DNA of 64,000 bases, from contig CAVTUH010000001.1 of assembly GCA_963737835.1 (NCBI GenBank), positions 2,666,001 to 2,730,000 on the forward strand. The letters run 5' to 3'. Shown here one piece after another: positions 58,186 through 64,000 of this stretch. The notes under the pieces were generated by a model, which did not search any database, was not told the origin of the DNA, and saw nothing but the letters and a program-made list of their open reading frames with translations. The translations under genes were made by a program, and so were the position numbers. Each line of letters starts with the position of its first letter. Within the stretch, counting starts at the first letter, position 1. This stretch comes from Palsa-1248 sp963737835. GTDB lineage: Bacteria; Gemmatimonadota; Gemmatimonadetes; Gemmatimonadales; Gemmatimonadaceae.

Positions 58186-59088
58186 ATGACACGCATCGCT
58201 TTTCTGGGTTTGGGGGACATCGGCGGACGGATGGCGCACCGCATCGCCGCGGCGGGACTCGAGCTCGCGGTCTGGAATCGCACCCCGGCGCGCGCCGAAC
58301 GGTTTGAGGCCACGATTCCGCCTGGCGTGCCGACGCGCGTCGCGGCGACCGCTGGGGAAGCGGCTCAGCGCGCGGACGTGATCATTACGTGCCTGTCGAC
58401 GTCAGCCGACGTCGTTGCCCTTCTCGCGGACAACCCGACGCTGTTGTACGATGTCGCACCGCACGCGATCTGGGTCGATTGCACGTCAGGCGATCCGCCG
58501 ACGTCGCGCCAGATTGCGGCGGATCTGGCTCAGCGGGGGATTGCCTACATCGACGCGCCCGTGAGCGGGGGCACGAGCGGTGCCGAGCAGGGGACGCTGA
58601 CGATCATGTGCGGCGGGGACGCTGCGGTGCTGGAACGGGTTCGGCCAGTGCTGGCCACCTTCGGCAGCAAGATCGTTCACTGTGGGCCAGTCGGGGCGGG
58701 TGACGCGGTCAAGGCGGTGAACAACGCACTCCTGGCGGTCGCGATCTGGTCGGCCGCTGAGGGGCTCGCGGGGCTGCGCAAGGCGGGAGTCGCGCCGCAG
58801 GTTGCGCTCGACGTGATCAACGCGTCGAGTGGTCGGTCGAACGCAACGATGAATTTGATCCCACAGCGCGTCCTCACACGAGCCTTTCCTCGCACGTTTC
58901 GACTGGCCCTTCTCGACAAGGATGTGGCGATCGCCGCGGCGTTTCTCCGGGACCAGAAGGTCCCCTCCCCAGTCGTCCAGCTCGCAGCCGAAATGATGCG
59001 ACTGTCTCACGCGGAGTTGGGGGAGGCCGCGGACCATGTCGAGGCGGTGCAGCTGATCGAGCGATGGTCCGGAGTCGAGATCGCATAA
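58186..59088 (+). CDS. 3-hydroxyisobutyrate-dehydrogenase-family NAD(P)-dependent oxidoreductase
   Basis: A 300-residue beta-hydroxyacid dehydrogenase. The Rossmann motif is IAFLGLGDIGGRMA, the substrate-binding motif is DAPVSGGTSGAEQGTLTIM, and the catalytic Lys is in GAGDAVKAVNNALLAV. The exact substrate (3-hydroxyisobutyrate, glyoxylate/succinic semialdehyde, tartronate semialdehyde) cannot be named. A TATTTT hexamer ends 6 bases before the ATG; no ribosome site, so leaderless translation is possible. The 3' end overlaps the start of the TonB receptor gene by 25 bases. Confidence 0.92.
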   Translation: MTRIAFLGLGDIGGRMAHRIAAAGLELAVWNRTPARAERFEATIPPGVPTRVAATAGEAAQRADVIITCLSTSADVVALLADNPTLLYDVAPHAIWVDCTSGDPPTSRQIAADLAQRGIAYIDAPVSGGTSGAEQGTLTIMCGGDAAVLERVRPVLATFGSKIVHCGPVGAGDAVKAVNNALLAVAIWSAAEGLAGLRKAGVAPQVALDVINASSGRSNATMNLIPQRVLTRAFPRTFRLALLDKDVAIAAAFLRDQKVPSPVVQLAAEMMRLSHAELGEAADHVEAVQLIERWSGVEIA

Positions 59089-61292
59089 GCTCCCTGCCAT
59101 GCCGGGCAGCCATCGCTGCCGCCGTCGCGACGGCCATGCTGGTGGTGGTCACGGTCCCCGGGGCGGCGCAGCAGCCGCAGGCGCGCAGCGCGGCCGATTC
59201 GGCGCGGCGCGACAGTGTGCATGTCGACTCGCTGCGCCGAGCGACTCAGCGCCTGTCGGCGGTCGTCGTCACCGGCACGCGACTGTCGGACGTGGATGAG
59301 CGCTCGCCCACACAGGTCGAGCGGGTGGATCTGGCGCACACGGTGGCCGGTCCGGCGTCGCTTCCGCAGGGGCTGCAGGATCTCCCGGGCGTCAACATGT
59401 ACGATGACCAGGGCAGCCCACTGCAGCCCGAGCTCGAGGTCCGCGGCTTTACGGTGTCGCCCGTCGTCGGGTCACCCCAGGGCGTCAGCGTGTTCCTCGA
59501 CGGCATGCGCGTCAACGAGCCCGATGCGCAAGAGGTGAACTTCGACTTGCTGCCCATGGCGGCTGTCGACCGGGCAACGCTGGTGCGGGGATCGAACGTG
59601 TTGTTCGGACGGAACTCACTGGGCGGCACGATCCTCCTGACGACACGACGGGGTGGGGACACTCCGGAGGCGTCCGTCGAGTTGGGCGCGGGGTCGTTCG
59701 GCGAACAGATCGCGACGGTCACCGCGGGCGGCAAGGCTGGATCGGTCGACGGGTTCATCGCCGCGACGGGGATGAACGGCACCGGGTGGCGCGAGGCCAC
59801 ATCGTCCAACACGCGGAACGTGTTCGCGACCATTGGGCACAAGTGGGGCGGCGCGCGTGATACCGGCGACCTTGCGCTCAGCATCATGTATGGCCACGAC
59901 CGGCTCTACGAGGCCGGATCGCTGCCCGAGAGCTATCTGGCGATCGATCCCCGCATCAACTACACGCCGGGCGATTTCTTCGCGCCCGAGGCGTATGGGC
60001 TGAATCTCCGCGGAACGGAGTCAGTCGCCGGCGGGATCGTGCGCGGCACGGTGTTCGTACGCCGCAACAACTTCGAGCAATTCAATGCCAATGTGCCGCC
60101 ACCGAACACGGATGGGTTCATCACCAACGCGTCGGGCGGGCTCACGGCGGAGTGGACGCGCCCGTTCCTGATCGGCACCGTACCGGTGGGGCTGACCGGG
60201 GGTGTGGAGTACGAGCGGGACAACGTGCACTTCCGTCTCGTCAACGTCGGGGGCGGCCAGCCTGACTCCGTCGCCACGCTCGCCGATGTGCACCAGGAGA
60301 ATGCCGGTGCCTACGTGCAGGCGATCGTGAGTGTATCGCCCACACTCGATGTGACGGCAGGTGCACGAGCGGACTACGTTCACATTCCCTTTGTCGACGA
60401 CCTCAACGCCGCCAACGACGGGACGAGCTCCTACGATCGCCTCTCGCCCGAGATCGGAGCGACGTATCGCATCGCGCAGGATCTCAAGGTATACGCGGCA
60501 TTCAAGAGCGGCTTTCGTGCACCGGCGGCGCTGGAACTCGCATGCGCGAGCCCGACGGCCCCGTGTTCGCTCCCGTCCGCGCTGGGCTCCGACCCGCACC
60601 TGGAGCCCGTTTCGTCGCAGGACTTCGAGGGTGGGCTGGATATCGACTTCGCCAACCGCACGCACCTCGACGTGGATCTGTTCTGGACCAACGTCTTGAA
60701 CGACATCCAGTTCGCATCACCGAACCTGACGCAGGTCTACTTCGTGAACGTGCCGCGCACGCGGCGAGCGGGCGTCGAAGCGTCGGGCCAGGTCGGGCTC
60801 CCGGACCGGCTCAGGCTCTTCGCGTCGTACAGCTACGTTGCTGCGACCTACCAGAGCACCGTGCAGATCGAGACCGCCGACACCACTCCGCGGCCGACGC
60901 GGCCGGGTGACATCTTTCCGTCGTCACCACTGCACCGGGGCCGCCTGGGCATCGGCTGGACCAGGCTCTTCGGCCGAACCCTTGTCGACCTGCTCGCGGA
61001 TGTGCGGGGATACTCTGGGCAGTATCTCCAGGGCGATGAGTCCAACCAGCGTCCCGAGGTGCCGGGCTACGCGGTGGCGGGACTAAGCGGCCACGTGGCG
61101 TATCGATGGTTTGGCGTGGAGCTCGACGTGGAGAATCTCTTGAACCGCCGGTATGACACGTACGGCATCGAAGCCCAGAATTCGTTGGGCCCGTATGGGG
61201 CGAACAGTCCGCCGGTGAATCCCCTGGTCGTTCCATTCCTGACACCCGGCCTGCCGATCCATCTCACGCTGACGGTCAGTGCGAAGATGTGA
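59064..61292 (+). CDS. TonB-dependent outer-membrane receptor
   Basis: A 742-residue receptor. A signal peptide (about 1-34, ending GAAQQ) is followed by a short region and the plug domain (about 60-175: LSAVVVTGTRLSDVDE, LPQGLQDLPGVNMYDDQG, LEVRGF, VSVFLDGMRVNEPDAQEVNFDLLP, VLFGRNSLGGTILLTT). A 22-stranded beta-barrel fills the rest, with a LLNRRYDTYG turn near the end as in siderophore/cobalamin receptors. No riboswitch or partner transporter gene points to the ligand. The start overlaps the dehydrogenase gene. Confidence 0.94.
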   Translation: MVRSRDRISSLPCRAAIAAAVATAMLVVVTVPGAAQQPQARSAADSARRDSVHVDSLRRATQRLSAVVVTGTRLSDVDERSPTQVERVDLAHTVAGPASLPQGLQDLPGVNMYDDQGSPLQPELEVRGFTVSPVVGSPQGVSVFLDGMRVNEPDAQEVNFDLLPMAAVDRATLVRGSNVLFGRNSLGGTILLTTRRGGDTPEASVELGAGSFGEQIATVTAGGKAGSVDGFIAATGMNGTGWREATSSNTRNVFATIGHKWGGARDTGDLALSIMYGHDRLYEAGSLPESYLAIDPRINYTPGDFFAPEAYGLNLRGTESVAGGIVRGTVFVRRNNFEQFNANVPPPNTDGFITNASGGLTAEWTRPFLIGTVPVGLTGGVEYERDNVHFRLVNVGGGQPDSVATLADVHQENAGAYVQAIVSVSPTLDVTAGARADYVHIPFVDDLNAANDGTSSYDRLSPEIGATYRIAQDLKVYAAFKSGFRAPAALELACASPTAPCSLPSALGSDPHLEPVSSQDFEGGLDIDFANRTHLDVDLFWTNVLNDIQFASPNLTQVYFVNVPRTRRAGVEASGQVGLPDRLRLFASYSYVAATYQSTVQIETADTTPRPTRPGDIFPSSPLHRGRLGIGWTRLFGRTLVDLLADVRGYSGQYLQGDESNQRPEVPGYAVAGLSGHVAYRWFGVELDVENLLNRRYDTYGIEAQNSLGPYGANSPPVNPLVVPFLTPGLPIHLTLTVSAKM

Positions 61293-61317
61293 GAGGCCAA
61301 CAGCGGTGTCTGGGACG

Positions 61318-61439
61318 GGCGCTGAAGCGCCCGAGAGAGGAGAACCACAGAAAGGAGAAAGGAGACCAGGCGCCCCGAGGTGCGGCCCGTCTCCTTTCTC
61401 CTCTCACCTTTCTCCTTTCTCGGGCGCTTCAGCGCCCGT
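61318..61439. repeat. Long near-perfect inverted repeat (about 50 bp per arm)
   Basis: Left arm 61318-61367 is GGGCGCTGAAGCGCCC followed by GAGAGAGGAGAACCACAGAA and AGGAGAAAGGAGAC. Right arm 61390-61439 is its complement with only a few mismatches. The 22-base centre is AGGCGCCCCGAGGTGCGGCC. As RNA it would make a very stable hairpin between convergent genes. This is the most complete example of the compound element. Confidence 0.92.
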
Positions 61440-61458
61440 GGGGTCAGCGAACAAACCG

Positions 61459-62754
61459 CTAGGTAGGTGACTGCGGATTGGTGACGGCTTTCGCGGTGGG
61501 TTCCCTGACCCCTGGTCCCTGATCCCTGATCCCGCCGTTAGCCCCTTTCCGAGCCAGCGCACTTTGTACCGCGCCGTATTGCGAGCCGGGATTCCACAGC
61601 ACCCATCCCTGGTAGCCGGCGTCGTAGACGGCGCGTTTTTGGGCCAGGACCTCGGCGGCGCCGTAGTGGGGCGTTCCAAGGGTGAACGCCTGCAGCCACG
61701 GGCGGACTTGCTGTCCGGTCAGACCGATCGTGGCGTCACGACGGTGGGCGGCCGAGATGGCGGCAAAGACCACCTTGTATGGGTCGCCGTTGGGGTGGGG
61801 CAGGTTGAACGATCCGGGCGGATAGTGCGACGGATAGACCATGGGGAGCAGCACATCGACTGTGGGTGCGAGGGTCTCCCACTGCTGCCCAACCTCGAGT
61901 GTGCCTGACACGCTCGTCACCATGCCGAAAATGTCGGCGGTGGTCCGCACGCCAAGCTGGTGCAGCCGCTCGTGGGCCGTCCTGAGGAACTCGGCCAGGA
62001 CCGCGGCCTTCGGTCCATCGTGCGCGCCCGGGAATACCTGGGTGGGGAGACTCTTGTATGGCTCGGGGAAGCGGATGTAGTCGAACTGGATCTCATCGAA
62101 GCCGAGGCGTGCCACCTCTTCCGCGGCATGCAGGTCGTACTCCCAGAGCGCGCGGTCGTACGGGTTGACCCACATCAAGCCTTTCTTGTCGCGCCACGGC
62201 GATCCATCGGTCTTCCGAATCGTCCATGGTGGATTGAGCCGAGCGGCGACGGAATCCTTGAAGACCACGATGCGCGCGATGGCGGCAATGTGGTGGGCGT
62301 GCAGCGTGTCGAGCAGGCCGGGCAAGTCCGGAATTGTGCCCGCGCGCCCGGCATTTCGTCGGATGAGGGTATCCGTAGACGCGTAGTTGATACCGAATTC
62401 GTCCTTGATGTCGATGACGAACGCATTGATCTCCGTCGAATCAGCCAACTCGATCAGCGAACGCATCTTTCGCGGACTTTGTGCCGCGAAGCGATTGACG
62501 TACAGCCCGCGGAGCACGCTCGGCGCCGAGTCGCCCGTGGTCGCGCGTTGTCGGAGACGGCGGCTGGGTGTCGCGCGCGCGATCGTGGGAGGTGTGTGCG
62601 GCGCCGATGCGATGACTGCAGGCGGCGGCGTCGCGCTCGCACGGGCGTGGTTGGGTGCCGACGAATTATCCGGGGCGGCGCTGCACGCCCAGAGAGAAAA
62701 CGCCGTCAGCGCGACGGGACGTCGCAATCGGGGAGCGAGCGGCAAGCTTGGCAC
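61459..62754 (-). CDS. DUF4015 putative glycoside hydrolase, lipoprotein
   Basis: A 431-residue lipoprotein (lipobox in LTAFSLWACSA). A Pro/Ala/Thr-rich linker (about 30-80) precedes a TIM-barrel-like DUF4015 domain: RGLYVNRFAAQSPRKMRSLI, NAFVIDIKDEFGINYAST, GLMWVNPYDRALWEYDL, LGFDEIQFDYIRFPE, and VDVLLPMVYPSHYPPG. DUF4015 is annotated as putative glycoside hydrolase; the substrate is unknown. After SALARKGA the frame runs into a CCGCCGTT repeat arm, giving a tail NGGIRDQGPGVREP... of about 30 residues. The start is GTG at 62754. Confidence 0.86.
   Translation of the reverse strand: MPSLPLAPRLRRPVALTAFSLWACSAAPDNSSAPNHARASATPPPAVIASAPHTPPTIARATPSRRLRQRATTGDSAPSVLRGLYVNRFAAQSPRKMRSLIELADSTEINAFVIDIKDEFGINYASTDTLIRRNAGRAGTIPDLPGLLDTLHAHHIAAIARIVVFKDSVAARLNPPWTIRKTDGSPWRDKKGLMWVNPYDRALWEYDLHAAEEVARLGFDEIQFDYIRFPEPYKSLPTQVFPGAHDGPKAAVLAEFLRTAHERLHQLGVRTTADIFGMVTSVSGTLEVGQQWETLAPTVDVLLPMVYPSHYPPGSFNLPHPNGDPYKVVFAAISAAHRRDATIGLTGQQVRPWLQAFTLGTPHYGAAEVLAQKRAVYDAGYQGWVLWNPGSQYGAVQSALARKGANGGIRDQGPGVREPTAKAVTNPQSPT
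61500..61540. repeat. CCCTGATCCC arm with CCGCCGTT end inside the 3' end of the DUF4015 gene
   Basis: Minus-strand reading starts AACGGCGGGATCAGGGATCA and continues GGGACCAGGGGTCAGGG. The single arm resembles the one in thiC. It is translated as the DUF4015 protein's tail. Confidence 0.85.
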
Positions 62755-62839
62755 GACGACAGTGAGCAGGGGGGCGGCTGACGCACAGTGCGTCTTGAAA
62801 GCGGCGAAATCTAACCAACGAAGACTATATTCCCTCGTA

Positions 62840-64000
62840 ATGCGTCACACAGCGTCCCGAGCAACGGTGCGACGTCGCAGGGCAAGTGCCGGACTCGGCC
62901 TGCATCGGTCGTCAGCAGCGGTCGTCGGTGCGTTGATGCTCGTCTCGGGAACTGCCTGCCGCGCGAAGCGCGTCGTGCAGACCGCCGCGCCCGCGCCGTC
63001 CACAGAGTTCTTGCTCGCCGCCGGGGACTCGACCTTCTGGGTGACGACCGGCCCGCAGGGTGTGCGCGTGCGTGGCTCGCCGCTTCTTCTGGCGCATTAC
63101 GGCGGACGGTTCTACGAGCTCTACGTGGCGGACGAAGATCATTCCTTCTACGACGCCGTGTTCACGACGCAGCGCATCTACCGGCGGGACTTGCTGACCG
63201 GTGACTCCGAGCCGGTCTTCAGGGATTCAACCGTCGCAATGGCGGCGCGCAGCTACGCTCGGGCGCATCCCCACGACGCGCCGCTCGCGCCGGATGCGGA
63301 TGCCGCCGAAGACCCGACCACGTCGGTGACGGGCGAGGTCGACATCATCGATGTCGATGGTCCGTACGTGTCATACGAGTACCACGGCGCATCGTCGACG
63401 AAGCGATTCCATGGGACGTCGCCGGATACCGGCGAGGTCAGCGCGACCGAGCGCGAGACGGTACGGCGGGGCGTCGTGGATCTGAGACTCGCGAAGGCGG
63501 CCACGCTCCGGGGCCTCTTCGGGCCCGTCGTCGCGGAAACCGCCATTGCCCGAGGGCGCCGCGCGTTCGAGGCGGCTGTCGATTCCATACGGGCCGCGAA
63601 GGCCGCGGGTGACGAGCGGGCGGGACGCGCTGCCGCGTCGCTGGGCGGGTTCGTGTTCGATCCGCTGTCCTTCTCGGTCCTCGATGTCGACCGCGACCCG
63701 GGGGTGCAGTTCTTCGCTCGGGGGACAGGGAGCGGCGAAGGTCTGACCTTGCCGGTGCCCCCCATCCGGTTGGTCGAGGGGGGCACCTCACCCTGGTGGG
63801 TGGCGGAACGAGCGACCCTGCCGTTCGGCGGAGCCGATTCGGCGAGCGATCACTGGACGCCCAGGTCGGATGTCGAAATCATCGCCAAGTATGACACGGC
63901 CGGGGGTCCTGAACAGGGGCAGGGCGTCGTGCTCGTGCTGCGTCGAGCGGGTGTGGCCAGCGGCGGACGGGACGGCGCGCATCGCGAGTGGCGGGTGGGC
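62840..64000 (+). CDS. Lipoprotein of unknown function, incomplete at the window end
   Basis: An uninterrupted frame of 387 codons from the ATG at 62840 runs off the end. The N-terminus has a basic region and a lipobox-type signal (LMLVSGTACRAKR). The following part reads as an ordered extracytoplasmic protein (FLLAAGDSTFWVTTGPQGVR, HYGGRFYELYVADEDHSFYD, TTQRIYRRDLLTGDSEPVFRD split by acidic stretches such as DADAAEDP). No family was recognised. TATATT at 62826-62831 ends 8 bases before the ATG and no ribosome site is seen, suggesting a leaderless mRNA. Confidence 0.75.
   Translation, partial: MRHTASRATVRRRRASAGLGLHRSSAAVVGALMLVSGTACRAKRVVQTAAPAPSTEFLLAAGDSTFWVTTGPQGVRVRGSPLLLAHYGGRFYELYVADEDHSFYDAVFTTQRIYRRDLLTGDSEPVFRDSTVAMAARSYARAHPHDAPLAPDADAAEDPTTSVTGEVDIIDVDGPYVSYEYHGASSTKRFHGTSPDTGEVSATERETVRRGVVDLRLAKAATLRGLFGPVVAETAIARGRRAFEAAVDSIRAAKAAGDERAGRAAASLGGFVFDPLSFSVLDVDRDPGVQFFARGTGSGEGLTLPVPPIRLVEGGTSPWWVAERATLPFGGADSASDHWTPRSDVEIIAKYDTAGGPEQGQGVVLVLRRAGVASGGRDGAHREWRVG

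Noticed and set aside
59064..61292. Cobalamin or other riboswitch upstream of the TonB receptor
   Set aside because: The receptor start overlaps the preceding gene, leaving no leader for a structured element.
61318..61439. Classical Rho-independent terminator
   Set aside because: The hairpin is strong but no T-tract follows on either strand, so standard intrinsic termination is not supported; a terminator-like role remains only a hypothesis.
1..64000. tRNA or rRNA genes
   Set aside because: No stretch with a T-loop consensus plus acceptor-stem pairing or conserved rRNA segments was noticed; occasional GGTTCGA matches fall in coding sequence.

Overview
The window reads as a contiguous chromosomal piece of a high-GC, Gram-negative-type aerobe. 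Outer-membrane and envelope functions (TolC, a TonB-dependent receptor, two OmpA/DUF4398-type envelope proteins, many lipoproteins), a SURF1 cytochrome-oxidase assembly factor, and a SufBCDSU-type iron-sulfur operon lacking SufE together fit Gemmatimonadota best. That assignment is inference from gene content and composition; no rRNA or other marker gene lies in the window. No tRNA, rRNA, CRISPR array, transposase or prophage was seen.

Layout. 0-5.3 kb: tail of a beta-propeller exoprotein (frameshifted), an SWIB/H1-like DNA-binding protein, signal peptidase I, two small membrane proteins, then thrB-thrC. 5.4-13.7 kb: bacilliredoxin, a response regulator/sensor kinase pair, and a TolC-adaptor-RND efflux operon whose pump gene carries a +1 frameshift. 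13.9-15.2 kb: three small envelope-stress-like genes (DUF883-like, holin-X/DUF3618 fusion, short protein). 15.3-19.7 kb: a NatAB-like ABC exporter and a molybdate/tungstate-type ABC importer without its binding protein. 19.9-26.4 kb (minus strand): sufB-C-D-U-Rieske-S-U2, with a recognisable promoter. 26.7-29.7 kb: two paralogous FHA proteins facing each other with overlapping 3' ends, and an exported unknown protein. 29.75-31.2 kb: TPP riboswitch and thiC. 31.3-36.4 kb: radical SAM protein, DUF4398/OmpA pair, PMT-like membrane protein, Bax-inhibitor-1 protein. 36.6-39.9 kb: ECF sigma, anti-sigma and two DUF4097 solenoid proteins. 40.1-43.4 kb: HAD phosphatase, D-aminoacylase-like amidohydrolase, isopentenyl-diphosphate isomerase. 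43.5-49.4 kb: a three-gene methyltransferase / specificity protein / SNF2-helicase operon. 49.5-51.7 kb: rhodanese (frameshifted), Nudix, UspA, holin-X protein. 51.8-56.1 kb: an AttEFGH-like FtsX-type ABC system with a membrane-anchored CrtC/AttH-type lipocalin domain. 56.3-64 kb: DUF72, SURF1, a 3-hydroxyisobutyrate-dehydrogenase-like enzyme, a TonB receptor, a DUF4015 lipoprotein and a partial lipoprotein.

The most unusual signal is not a gene. At least fifteen gene boundaries hold hairpin-forming elements built from a few sequence modules: GGGCGACGC palindromes, GGGCGC/GCGCCC palindromes, purine-rich AGAAAGGAGA arms, TAGACGTTGGACG tandem arms, and GGGGTCTGGGG arms ending in (TGA)ACGGCGG. 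These modules repeatedly begin at, or supply, the stop codons of the adjacent genes. In several cases they are translated as C-terminal tails (thiC, sufC, bacilliredoxin, second sufU, DUF4015 protein), and one degenerate copy lies inside the specificity gene of the methyltransferase operon.

The second most interesting item is that operon itself: a split Eco57I/PglX-like adenine methyltransferase, translationally coupled to a SNF2 helicase, with no nuclease in sight. It is a candidate minimal DISARM/BREX-like defence or epigenetic module.
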